Origin: an uncultured SAR86 cluster bacterium
Lineage (GTDB): Bacteria; Pseudomonadota; Gammaproteobacteria; Magnimaribacterales; D2472
Direction of reading: 5' to 3'
DNA length: 64,000 bases
Assembly: GCA_943789005.1 (NCBI GenBank)
Contig: CALSSL010000001.1
Location: 638,511-702,510, forward strand
In this document: positions 37,354-48,860 of the stretch, in pieces
Position numbering within the stretch: the first letter of the stretch is position 1
How the letters are laid out: each line of letters starts with the position of its first letter
The notes under the pieces: model-generated
Databases searched by the model: none
What the model saw: only the letters and a program-made list of their open reading frames with translations
Told to the model about the DNA's origin: nothing
Translations under genes and position numbers: made by a program

Positions 37354-37380
37354 ATGACTCTTCATTTTTTGAAGAGTCAT
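37354..37380 (+). terminator. stem-loop after the homocysteine methyltransferase gene
   Basis: ATGACTCTTC (37354-37363) pairs perfectly with GAAGAGTCAT (37371-37380) around a 7-base loop attttttt-like run, 11 bases after the stop. There is no T-run after the stem, so termination strength is uncertain. Confidence 0.55.
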
Positions 37381-37415
37381 AGTATTTAAGCATCTTATAA
37401 ATTAGAATATTTTTT

Positions 37416-38000
37416 ATGAGATTTCTTGTTATATTTTTTTTAACCTTTCCTGTAATTGGTGAAACCAGTAAAATTTTGTGCGAATTGGAAGGGAATTATT
37501 CTGTAACCTATAAAGATATTAAAAAAACTTATCTATCAGAAGGCATTGAGCTTTTTAAAAACCTAGCAAGACAGACCCAACAGTCATTATTTTTACTCCA
37601 AAGAGCAAAAACTAATTTTGCTGAGGAAGATTGGCAAAAAGATAAAATTTATATTGTTCAGTACTGGGAGGTAGATTCAGATAAAGAGACGTTTAAATCT
37701 TTAACACATACTTTTGAACCATCGCCTGCATGGTTAAACCCTGAAGCTGAATGGTCGGCTTCTAAATCTGATACTGGCATTACAGTTATTCATTCAATGG
37801 AAACAGACGAAACACATCCAATTTTTACAGATTATAAAATTGGTGCCTATAGAATTTCAAATACTTTTAACTGGTATACAGGGAAAGGGCAAATCTCAGG
37901 AGATATTTGGCTTAACAAAAAAGATGGCACCAAGAATAAAAATCCTAAAGTTGAAATAACAGCTTCTGGGAGATGTGAAAGTCAAAAAAAGAAATTTTAA
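37416..38000 (+). CDS. hypothetical exported protein
   Basis: A 194-residue protein I do not recognise. It begins MRFLVIFFLTFPVIG, a short signal peptide probably cleaved after about residue 15. The mature part has two cysteines, one near the start (ILCELEG) and one at the end (GRCESQ), which could form a disulfide in the periplasm. The middle is rich in Trp, Thr and acidic residues with alternating hydrophobic strands (YIVQYWEV; ISNTFNWYTGKGQISGDIW), suggesting a beta-sandwich or lipocalin-like fold. It stands alone and ends one base before a convergent mini-ORF. Confidence 0.65.
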   Translation: MRFLVIFFLTFPVIGETSKILCELEGNYSVTYKDIKKTYLSEGIELFKNLARQTQQSLFLLQRAKTNFAEEDWQKDKIYIVQYWEVDSDKETFKSLTHTFEPSPAWLNPEAEWSASKSDTGITVIHSMETDETHPIFTDYKIGAYRISNTFNWYTGKGQISGDIWLNKKDGTKNKNPKVEITASGRCESQKKKF

Positions 38001-38099
38001 CTAGACTAAAGTCGCTATAAATAAAGTAAGTAGTGCAATAATAAGTGGAATGTATTTATCTATTTTTTCACCAATTGATTCTAATATTTTATCTATCAT
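38001..38099 (-). CDS. possible 32-residue membrane peptide
   Basis: An ATG-started ORF giving MIDKILESIGEKIDKYIPLI then IALLTLFIATLV: an amphipathic N-terminal helix followed by one membrane-spanning stretch. It exactly fills the space after the preceding convergent gene. Small hydrophobic peptides of this layout are common in bacteria, but there is no homology evidence. It and the next entry occupy the 38001-38375 gap, where I otherwise see nothing. Confidence 0.35.
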   Translation of the reverse strand: MIDKILESIGEKIDKYIPLIIALLTLFIATLV

Positions 38100-38166
38100 A
38101 TTTAAGTTATATAAATCCCCATTACTTTTAAAAGTATAATTCGAATACTATGTTCAAAGCTTTACT

Positions 38167-38292
38167 TTATTTTTTTCGAGCTTTTCGTAATTCTCTGTAA
38201 ATTTTATTAAGTCTTTTTTTCTTAATTTCTCTTACAGCTTTTCTCTTTGAGCTAGCATTTGCTGATTTTCTTGCTCTTTCACCTTTATCTAT
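38167..38292 (-). CDS. possible 41-residue basic peptide lacking a normal start codon
   Basis: An open frame reads IDKGERARKSANASSKRKAV then REIKKKRLNKIYRELRKARK plus a final Lys, with about 40% Lys/Arg. A good ribosome site (GGAG) lies 7 bases before an ATA at 38292, where an ATG would be expected; no ATG, GTG or TTG is in frame. The composition suggests a nucleic-acid-binding tail or ribosome-associated peptide. Either the ATA is a consensus error or degenerate start, or the frame is not translated. Confidence 0.25.
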   Translation of the reverse strand: MDKGERARKSANASSKRKAVREIKKKRLNKIYRELRKARKK

Positions 38293-38375
38293 AAATAATC
38301 TCCAAAAAGAATTTTTAATGATATTAATTTAATAGTAACAAATTTTTATAAAATCTCTACAATAATCTTATACAT

Positions 38376-39680
38376 ATGATTGTTGATCAAATCCAAATAC
38401 CTAAAACACTAATTATCTTCTTAGAAATAGATTCTCTAAAAACTGGAGATGAGCTAGAGAATATGTTTAAAGAATTCAATGAGTTAGTAAATTCTGCTGG
38501 CGCTGAAATAGTTGAAAAAAGTATTAGCAAGCAAACTAAACCGTCCATAAGTCATTTTATTAATAAAGGTAAATTAGAAGAAATTAAATTATTAGTTGAC
38601 TCTTCTTGCGCAGAACTTGTAATTGTTAATCATCAACTATCAGCTTCACAAGCAAGAAATCTTGAACTAAAACTTAAAGTAAGAGTTATAGATAAGACTG
38701 AATTAATATTAGATATTTTTGCATCACGGGCAACAACTCATATTGGTAAACTGCAAGTTGAGCTTGCTCAGTTAAATCATCTCTCAACAAGATTGATAAG
38801 AGGATGGACCCACTTAGAGAGACAAAAAGGAGGTATTGGTCTAAGAGGTCCTGGTGAAACCCAGCTAGAAACTGATAGACGTCTAATAGGCCATCGAATT
38901 AAGCGATTAAAAGCTCGTCTTGATAAAGCGCATAAACAAAAACAACTTAATAGTTATTCAAGGAAGAAGAGTAGAAATAAATTAGTTGCCTTAGTTGGAT
39001 ATACTAATGCAGGCAAAACTACATTATTTAATTCTTTAACTAATAGTAAACAACAAGCTGAAGACAAGCTTTTTGCAACTTTAGACTCTGTTACAAGAAA
39101 AAATATTGATCCAGAACTAGGGCCAATATTATTTTCAGATACCGTTGGCTTTATCTCACAACTTCCAACTCAATTAATAGAATCTTTTAAAGCAACTCTT
39201 GATGAGTTGAGATCAGCAGATCTTTTACTTCATATTGTAGACATATCAGATTCTGACTGCAGACAAAAGGAGATTGAAGTTAATAAGATCCTTGAAGATC
39301 TAAATTTACAATCTATTCCTCAAATAAGAGTAAATAATAAGTGTGATTTAAAAGAGGCTTTAAATCCAAAGCCTAATTTTGATATAGAAAAAAAAGAGGC
39401 ATGGATATCTGCAGAAAAGAACATAGGCATAGATGATTTAAGAGATTTAATTAATATAGAACTATTCAACGGAATGTACAAAGGATGGATTTCGCTTGAA
39501 GCTTCTTTAGGAAATATTAGATCAAAGTTATTTAGAATGGGGTGTGTTAATGAGGAAAAGGTCTCAGCAACTGGTCAGATTTTTGCGCACATTGATATTG
39601 GTCATGATGAGTTAGATCGTTTTATTGGAATTAATGGATTTGCTCTTTGTAATGACAAGGATATACTTTTAGAAAATTAA
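38376..39680 (+). CDS. hflX: HflX ribosome-associated GTPase
   Basis: A 434-residue Obg-HflX GTPase that binds the 50S subunit and splits or rescues stalled ribosomes. The N-terminal domain has HIGKLQVELAQL and the linker GGIGLRGPGETQLETDRR; the G domain has GYTNAGKTTLFN (P-loop), DTVGF (G3) and NNKCD (G4). In many gammaproteobacteria hflX follows hfq; no hfq is here. It is followed by doxX after 7 bases. Confidence 0.94.
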   Translation: MIVDQIQIPKTLIIFLEIDSLKTGDELENMFKEFNELVNSAGAEIVEKSISKQTKPSISHFINKGKLEEIKLLVDSSCAELVIVNHQLSASQARNLELKLKVRVIDKTELILDIFASRATTHIGKLQVELAQLNHLSTRLIRGWTHLERQKGGIGLRGPGETQLETDRRLIGHRIKRLKARLDKAHKQKQLNSYSRKKSRNKLVALVGYTNAGKTTLFNSLTNSKQQAEDKLFATLDSVTRKNIDPELGPILFSDTVGFISQLPTQLIESFKATLDELRSADLLLHIVDISDSDCRQKEIEVNKILEDLNLQSIPQIRVNNKCDLKEALNPKPNFDIEKKEAWISAEKNIGIDDLRDLINIELFNGMYKGWISLEASLGNIRSKLFRMGCVNEEKVSATGQIFAHIDIGHDELDRFIGINGFALCNDKDILLEN

Positions 39681-39687
39681 AAAAAAT

Positions 39688-40140
39688 ATGAAAAAAATTA
39701 ATACCAGATTAGATTCAATAACAAATCCTCTTTATAGCTTAGCACCATGGTTTTTTAGGATTGCTCTTGGAGTCGCATTTTTTATACATGGTTATAAAAA
39801 ACTACCAGCTCCATTCATGATGGAAGAACAGCACAGAATGGTTACATGGTTTGAAAGTATGTTTATGCCATTTCCAGAGCTGATTGTTTCATTGGTTATT
39901 TTGATTGAAATATTTGGTGGAATAGGCATTATTCTTGGAGGATTGATTGGATTATTTGCTAATCAAGCAGGGCATTTTATTACCAGGCTTTCAGGCCTTA
40001 CTCTATTTATATTAATGATTAATATTTTTTACTTTGGACATCCTGATTGGTTTGTTTGGCCGCCCATAAAACTTCTTACCAGTGAGCAATTATTTTTATT
40101 TGTTCTTAGTACTTACTTTATGATTCGCGGAAACAAGTAA
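39688..40140 (+). CDS. DoxX family membrane protein
   Basis: A 150-residue inner-membrane protein with four hydrophobic segments. The family start is clear: LAPWFFRIALGVAFFIHGYK, then EIFGGIGIILGGLIGLFA and a final membrane pair. DoxX-family proteins have varied or unknown roles, some in thiosulfate:quinone oxidation or oxidative stress; nothing here picks one. Seven bases after hflX, so likely co-transcribed. Confidence 0.82.
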   Translation: MKKINTRLDSITNPLYSLAPWFFRIALGVAFFIHGYKKLPAPFMMEEQHRMVTWFESMFMPFPELIVSLVILIEIFGGIGIILGGLIGLFANQAGHFITRLSGLTLFILMINIFYFGHPDWFVWPPIKLLTSEQLFLFVLSTYFMIRGNK

Positions 40141-40172
40141 TTTAAATAGCTAAAAACCTTATATTTAAAGCA

Positions 40173-40199
40173 TTATAAAAAAAGATAACTTTTTTATAA
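40173..40199 (+). terminator. possible AT-rich terminator after doxX
   Basis: TTATAAAAAAAG and CTTTTTTATAA form a stem with one bulged A around an ATAA loop, 33 bases after the doxX stop. It is all A/T apart from one G-C pair, so it is only a weak candidate. Confidence 0.4.
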
Positions 40200-40210
40200 A
40201 TTCTACTTGC

Positions 40211-40237
40211 AAATGAGAATCATTCTCATTATCATTT
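40211..40237 (+). promoter_or_regulatory. Fur box upstream of the TonB receptor
   Basis: The stretch AAATGAGAATCATTCTCATT, continuing ATCATTT, contains overlapping copies of the GATAAT-type Fur hexamers in inverted and direct order (the classic box is GATAATGATAATCATTATC). It lies about 125 bases before the start of a FecA-like receptor, where iron-dependent repression is expected. Confidence 0.75.
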
Positions 40238-40361
40238 ACATCTCTTGAATGTTGCAGGCTATTATTCTTCTAAAAATAGTATGCTTTTTTCTGGTGATTT
40301 AGTCTTGAATGATCAAAATCTATAGAAGAATTGGTAGCTTTTAAGAACTATTGCGAAAAAA

Positions 40362-42573
40362 ATGAACAGAGTTTATAAAAAAGTTAATCAAGATAAATCA
40401 CCCTTAATTCTTGTTAGTGCATTAGTCCTAACATCAATAATTATTAGTTTTAATGTAAAAGTTGAAGCTAGTATGGATGTAGAGGTAATAACTATTATTG
40501 GTACAAAAAAAGATATGAAAGATCTTGCAGGATCAGGAGCTGTTATTGATAACGAAGCTTTAGAGAAGGCAATGGACACAGATATTGCAAAAATACTTTC
40601 AGCTGTTCCTGGAATGTATATGAGAACCGAAGAGGGTTATGGTCTAAGACCTAATATATCTATTAGAGGTACTGCTATTGAAAGATCAGGCAAGATTACA
40701 ATCATGGAAGATGGAGTTCTTGTTGCACCATCTCCATATACATCTTCAGCAGCATATTACTTTCCATCAACTGGAAGAATTCATTCCGTTGAAATTCTTA
40801 AAGGACCTTCTGCAGTTTCGCAAGGACCTCAAACCATTGGAGGCGCTATAAATTTAATTAGCACTCCGATTCCCGAAACCAATTCAGGAAAATTCATACA
40901 AGAGTTAGGAGAAAATGGTTTGGCTAGAACACATACTTACTATGGAGGCACCAATGGTAAATTGGGTGCACTTGTTGAAGTTCATGAGCACTCAAGTGAT
41001 GGGTTTGATAGGATTGCAAACATAGATGAAGACACAGGTTTTAATAAATCTGACCTTATGATTAAGGCTAGATATCAATCCGGTAATCATTCTTTAACAT
41101 TTAAAATGTTAGATTTAGATGAAACATCTAATCAGTCATATGTCGGCCTATCCCAAGCAAGTTTTAATGCAAATCCTAGAATGAGATATGGCGCTACAGC
41201 CTATGACAAGATGATGAATGATGGAGAGCAAACGTCTTTAACATATGTGGGTGATTTTGATAATTTTGGTATTGTATTCACTTCATGGAGTAACGATTAT
41301 CATCGAGACTGGTTTAAAGTGAGCAACTTTAATAATGATTCAGAGCATGGCGAAAGAGATGATGTAAATGAATTAATTAGTGATGCTAATAATGGCAGTG
41401 CAAATGCTCAGGCAATTTTAGATGGCGAACTAGCTGTTGAAATCGAATATAAGCACAACAATAGATATTATACCAATGAAGGCTATCAATTTTCAGTATC
41501 TGCCGATATTAATAATCATTCTTTAACAATAGGCTATAGAGATATGGAAGACTCAGAAAGCAGAATCCAAGCTTACGAATATTCTGATCAAGCTGCAGAT
41601 GGATCACTTTCTGCACTATATGGATATAAAGGTCTTGGCGGAAGTAATAATAGGCTGAGAGAATCAAGCGCAATCTCATATTACCTAGAAGATACTATGC
41701 ACTTTGGAAAGCTAGATGTTACGGTAGGTTATAGGTCTGAAGATTATGATCAACGACATAGAAGGTGGGCTGAAGGTGCTGGGCCAAATCTTACTGCTGT
41801 AAGAAATACAATTGTTCGTGATACATTTGCTGAGAATGATCACGCAACCTCAAGTCTTGCTGCTAAATATAAAATAAGCAATAACCTTATTATAGTTGCT
41901 GGTTTTCATAAGGGTATGACTCCAATGTTTGGCTCTGATCCTGAAGAAGCAGATAATACTGAGATTGGTTTTAGATATTCTAAGAATACTTCTAATATTG
42001 AAGTTTTCTATTTTGCTAGTGATTATTCAAATCTAGCAGCCGAATGCACTCAAGTTAATGGTCTTGCATGTGATCCAGCTGAGTCAGCCATATTTTCTGG
42101 AGGCAAAGCTGATGTTACTGGTATAGAGATAAGTGGCTCATGGATCTTTGAGGGTAAGGGAGTCTCTTACCCAATAGCATTAAGCTACACATCTACTGAT
42201 GCTGTATTTAAGAATAGCTCAAATAGTGACTATTTTGGTTTAGTTGCTGTTGGAGATGATCTGCCCTATATACCTGATACATCATTATCTCTAGTTGCTG
42301 GATTTATAAATGATTCAGGCTTAAGTGGCAATCTAAGACTTATAGATATTGGCTCATCATGTTCAGTAGCAACATGCGGAATTTATAATAAAATAGATGC
42401 CCATACAATTCTTAGATGCAAATTTAAAAAAATCGTTAAATGATTCAATAGACATCTACGTGATTATAGAAAATATTCTTGATGATGCTAATATTATTTC
42501 TAGAGCTCCATCTGAGGGAGCAAGATCACAAAAGCCAAGAACTATGAAAGTTGGTTTTGCATATAAGTTTTAA
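40362..42573 (+). pseudogene. FecA-like TonB-dependent siderophore receptor, frameshifted near the C-terminus
   Basis: Outer-membrane receptor for a ferric chelate. The plug domain closely follows FecA: EEGYGLRPNISIRGT, ERSGKITIMEDGVL, APSPYTSSAAYYFP and GPQTIGGAINLISTPIP (about residues 85-170). A signal-like hydrophobic stretch is at 15-32; no extra FecA-type signalling domain is seen. Frame one stops at 42443 after NKIDAHTIL. One base less near 42410 gives DANLKKSLNDSID and reads on to 42573, ending VGFAYKF with the terminal Phe required for barrel insertion. That match shows the second frame is the true end. A Fur box lies upstream. Confidence 0.85.
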
Positions 42574-42691
42574 ATATTACTTAGAGGTATGTTAGATCCA
42601 CCAATATCAAGGGCTAGTTCTGTCCACCCCTTTATTTTAATAACTATACAAATTTAAAAAATTTCAAGTACAATACTCTTTCCAAAAAAAT

Positions 42692-42767
42692 GGGGCTATA
42701 GCTCAGCTGGGAGAGCACCTGCTTTGCAAGCAGGGGGTCCGCGGTTCGATCCCGCGTAGCTCCACCA
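42692..42767 (+). tRNA. alaT: tRNA-Ala (TGC anticodon)
   Basis: A complete cloverleaf: acceptor GGGGCTA with TAGCTCC (one G-T pair), D arm GCTCAGCTGGGAGAGC, anticodon stem CCTGC/GCAGG with loop TTTGCAA (anticodon TGC), T arm CGCGGTTCGATCCCGCG and encoded CCA. It is a single copy, not next to rRNA genes in this window. The convergent oxyR ends 6 bases after it. Confidence 0.95.
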
Positions 42768-42772
42768 TTTCT

Positions 42773-43678
42773 TTAAAAAATACTTTTTGAATATTTTTTT
42801 AGTTCATCTCTAAATATATCTTTCAAAAGCATTACATTTTCTATATCGCTGTAAGTCGGTCTCACTATTATGGCTAGCTCTCTATGAGGGCCTGGTTCAT
42901 TTAAGATAGCTTTGTTAATCTTTGAATTAGTATTAATCAAATGCTTAATTGACATATGAGGAACAAGTGTTGAGCCCATATTATTGGCAACTAATTGAAT
43001 CAATGTAACTAGACTGGATGCTTCCATTGAAAACTGTTGATTATCATTAATTTTACAAGCAGCTAAGAACATGATTTTTTAAACAATGCCCATCATCAAG
43101 CAACATTAATTCTGAAAAATTGATATCTTTTGCTTTTAATGCTTTCTTATAGTTATTATTTTTGTAGCTTATGTAATAAAAGTTTTCTTCCCAAAATTTA
43201 AAAGATAATAATCCTCCTAAGTTATATGGAAGAGCAAGAATAGCCATATCCAAGTCACCATCATTAACTTTTTGAATTAATGAACTGGATTTACCCTCTA
43301 AAATTTTTAAGTTTAGGTTTGGATGATATTTTTTTAATTTTGGAAGAACCAAGGGAAGCAAATATGGGCCAATGGTTGGAATAATTCCAATAGTTAACGG
43401 AGAGCTTAGTGGAGCTTTTTGTTTTTCACCAAGATTTTTTATATCTTCGATATGAAATTGAATTGTTTCAGACTTTTTTAAGAAGCTCTAAGCCAAGCTT
43501 TGTGACTATGACTTTTTTATTTGTTCTCTCAAAAATTTGAAAACCTATTTGATTTTCCAGTTCTGCAATCGCATTACTTAGAGTTGAAGGAGATACAAAA
43601 CAATCATCGGCTGCTTTTTTAAAGTGCAATCTTTTGGCAACTGCTAAGCGCATAATTTAATTGTTTTATGGAAATCAT
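42773..43678 (-). pseudogene. oxyR: OxyR peroxide-sensing LysR regulator, with three frameshifts
   Basis: LysR-type activator of peroxide defence. Joined frames give MISIKQLNYAL, AVAKRLHFKKAADDCFVSPS and LERTNKK-like winged helix, then IIPTIGPYLLP (matching OxyR's IPTVGPYLLP), and MLLDDGHC. The breaks are near 43650, 43475 and 43080; each is fixed by removing one base, two of them in six-A runs. With the last fix the sequence reads GHCLKIMFLAAC, placing two Cys nine residues apart, exactly like C199-C208 in E. coli OxyR. It is divergent from katG with 110 bases between, the usual arrangement. Retained redox cysteines argue for consensus errors rather than old decay. Confidence 0.82.
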
Positions 43679-43767
43679 TATATTCATTTTATTCGAACAT
43701 AAAGTATATTAATAGTATATTTATCAATATATAAAAATTAGTTAAAGTATTAGTAACTCAAATTTAA

Positions 43768-45939
<2,172 letters not shown>

Positions 45940-46009
45940 AGAGTCCTTAAGGTGCTTCAATGCAGCCTGAGCTTTTATATTATCTTAATAAGCTTATAAT
46001 CCTTGCAGT

Positions 46010-46738
46010 ATGGATAAAGATTTATGGAATAAAATTCAAGATGAAGATCAAGCTAAGAGTTGAAGCAGAACCAAGTCTCGGCTCTTTCTTATATTCACTT
46101 GTTTTATCCCAAAAAGACTTAATTGGAGCAGTTGCATCAATTCTTAGCTTCAAAATTACATAGCGATGCTTTGTCTGCCATGGATATTAAAAAATTTATT
46201 TTAGAGGTTTATAGAGATTGCAAAGATATAGAAATAAATCTTGAAGAAGATATAAAGTTTTTTAAAGATCATGATCCTGCTTGTAAATACTTTTCTACTC
46301 CATTACTTTTTTATAAGGGTTTTTTAGGCTTAGCTACTTATAGAGCAGCACACTGTTTATGGAATAATGAACGCCACACCATGGCACTATTCTTTCAAAA
46401 TAGGGCATCTGAAGTATTTGGTGTTGATATTCATCCTGCTGCAAAAATTGCTGGAGGGGTGATGATTGATCATGCTACAGGTGTGGTAATTGGTGAGACT
46501 TCTGAAATTGAATCTGAGGTGTCAATTTTTCAAGGAGTAACACTTAGGTGGCAAGGGTTTTGAATCAGGGAAAAGACATCCAAATATCAAAAAAGGAGCA
46601 TCAATATTTGCTGCCAGTACTGTTCTGGGTGATATTACAATAGGAGAAGGTGCAATCGTAGCAGCTGGTAGTCTTGTTCTAAAAGATGTGCCAAATAACA
46701 CTACCGTCGCTGGAGTGCCTGCCAAAATAAGACCTTAA
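46010..46738 (+). pseudogene. cysE: serine O-acetyltransferase CysE, with several frameshifts
   Basis: Makes O-acetylserine for cysteine synthesis. From the ATG at 46010, joined frames give MDKDLWNKIQDEDQAKS, VEAEPSLGSFLYSLVL, ASKLHSDAL, DPACKYFSTPLLFYKGF, DIHPAAKIAGGVMIDHATGV, GETSEIESEVSIFQGVTL then GGKGFESGKRHP and a left-handed beta-helix tail ending AGVPAKIRP. Breaks lie near 46060, 46140 and 46548. The hexapeptide repeats, the catalytic His-Asp region and the C-terminal tail are all recognisable. It is 70 bases downstream of katG. Confidence 0.85.
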
Positions 46739-46747
46739 AAATTTTTT

Positions 46748-47999
46748 TTATCTAGTCCTTGCTGTCAAGAAGCCTTGATAGCTTTGATAGATATAAATTA
46801 GGCATACTATAAGAATATTAACGTATAGCTGACTACTTAAGAGAGTTGTTGAAAGAATATTATTATTTAGTATTCCAAAAAATTCAATGGATAAAATACC
46901 CAATACCGAGAACATTAATATTACAAAATACATATATTTTTTACCCTCTAAAAGAAGGCCAGTCATTGAGCTTAATACTGTTATAGCAACTGCGAGTACA
47001 AAAATTTCGTTGTAAGTAAATTGAGATAAGAAAAATAAGACAGAAGTAGAGACTATACCGGTAAACATAAGTTGTAAAAAGCTAAAAACCTTTATATCTG
47101 TTGTTACCACAGGATCATACTTAATATAAAAATCTTTAGGATCTTTTTCTTCTATGCAGTCATCAGGCCTCCAGTAGGTTTTTGAAAACCATACCTTTAC
47201 CTTATCACTTAACTTTTTAGTTTTCATCGAATCTTTAAACATAGTTATAAAAATTTGAAAGTTTGCCCATATAGGATTCCAGCTCTTGAGGGCACTTACA
47301 GTTCCATATACAGGCTGAATCTCAGGATCTCTGGCAATATATGTTCCAAACATACGATCCCATATTATAAAAACTCCACCATAATTAGCATCTATATACT
47401 CTTTATTTTTAGCATGATGAATACCATGATTCATTGGAGTGATAAATATTTTTTCTAAGAAACCAAGATGACCTATATGTTCTGTATGAACCCAAAACTG
47501 ATAGACCAAATTAATTCCAGCTACAGTTACAAAAACTTCTCCAGGAACTCCAAGAAACACCATGGGCAGATAAAAAATCCATTTCCACAACCACCCAGTG
47601 CTAGTCTGTCTTAATGCTGTAGACAAGTTGAACTCTTCACCGTGATGATGAACACTGTGAGTAGCCCATAAAATTTTTATTTCATGATGCATTCTATGCA
47701 TCCAGTAATAGGAAAGATCATAGAGAAGAAAGGCCACAATCCAAGTAAGTGGGTTCTTAACTGATAATAAGACCAACATTAAAATATTTACTTATGTACA
47801 CAAAAATTAGACTTTGCAAACCAAGATTTAACATGGTTGGATATCTACTAATCATCCCTATGGATAGGCTTGTAAATGTATCATTAAGTCTATAGTTGCT
47901 TTTACCCTTGTAGATACCATAACAGTACTCGATAAGAATCAGTAGCATGAAAACTGGTATGGCAAAAGTAATAATCGATGACTTATCTGTAACTATCAT
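46748..47999 (-). pseudogene. fatty acid hydroxylase/sterol desaturase family membrane protein, one frameshift
   Basis: A polytopic diiron membrane oxygenase. The first frame (47999-47757) holds two N-terminal membrane segments; the second (47779-46748) holds the histidine clusters HRMHHEIKILWATHSVHHHG and NHGIHHAKN, plus HTEHIGH, which ligate the diiron centre in this family, and further C-terminal membrane segments. The overlap of frames around 47757-47779 suggests one indel. Total of about 410 residues fits sterol-desaturase-family proteins related to alkylglycerol monooxygenase. The substrate is unknown. Upstream on the same strand is the pantothenate-kinase-like gene. Confidence 0.82.
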
Positions 48000-48026
48000 T
48001 GGAAAAAGTTGTTAATAATTTACATT

Positions 48027-48842
48027 TTAGAGACTGGTATTCAAATATGCAATAGCACCTATTGCATTTCCAAATTCTCTATTCTTTTTATATTCTCCTG
48101 AAATATTAACAAGCTCTAATCTTTTATCTATTCCATTCTTGACTATGTCTAATAGAGAAGTTCTGCCAATAAAATAAATTTTAGATACACCCATTATTAA
48201 AGCATTCAAATACGAAATTGTTCCAATAACTTCTCCAACCATGTTTGATAGAGATGAGCTAATGTCATGATCTGAAAAATCATCACCATATCTTGCTTTT
48301 GCAAAATTAGAAGCTGTAATTTCTGGGTATATGATCCAATTTCGTTTACGACTTCACCAATTAATGAATCCAGATTATCTTTATTTCCTTCTAAGGCTAA
48401 ATTATTAATTTCTTCAGCATTTTTTTTACCAATAATCAGATTGCTAAGCCCTTGAAGAGTTCCACCTCCAACTGATATCCCACCCATATGACTAAATTTA
48501 TCATTAATGAATGATACGCAGGCGGTTCCAGTTCCGCAGCTTACAACAACGAATTTAGAATCAGAGATGTTATATAAATGTTTTGCGCCATAGCCTATGG
48601 CTTCAATTTCATTCACTTTAACTATAGGGATGCCTTTAAAAACATCTTTTAAGTCACTAGACTTACCTCCAGTAACTGCAATAACTTCTACGTCACTGAT
48701 TTTAATTTTTATACGTAAGAAGTAATTTCTCAATAAATTCTTCACTGATTTCTTCTGATGGGGATGTAAAAAAACTCATTTCCCCATTTTTATACGAGAC
48801 TATATCTGTATTTGTAATACCAAAATCAAAGGCTAATTTCAC
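48027..48842 (-). pseudogene. type II (Staphylococcus/eukaryote-like) pantothenate kinase, with several frameshifts
   Basis: Joined frames give an acetate/sugar-kinase-fold protein like type II PanK: VKLAFDFGITNTDIVSYKNG from a GTG at 48842, EVIAVTGGKSSDL, VVVSCGTGTACVSF, MGGISVGGGTLQGL, TASNFAKARYGDD, MVGEVIGTISYLNAL and a final GNAIGAIAYLN. The order and motifs match the S. aureus enzyme (GTGTS, GGGMIQGLGYLL, VGEVV, GAIGAL). It would phosphorylate pantothenate at the start of CoA synthesis. Breaks are near 48720 and 48320-48240. Type II enzymes are uncommon in proteobacteria as far as I know. Confidence 0.75.
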
Positions 48843-48860
48843 AATATAAACCTTTTTTGA

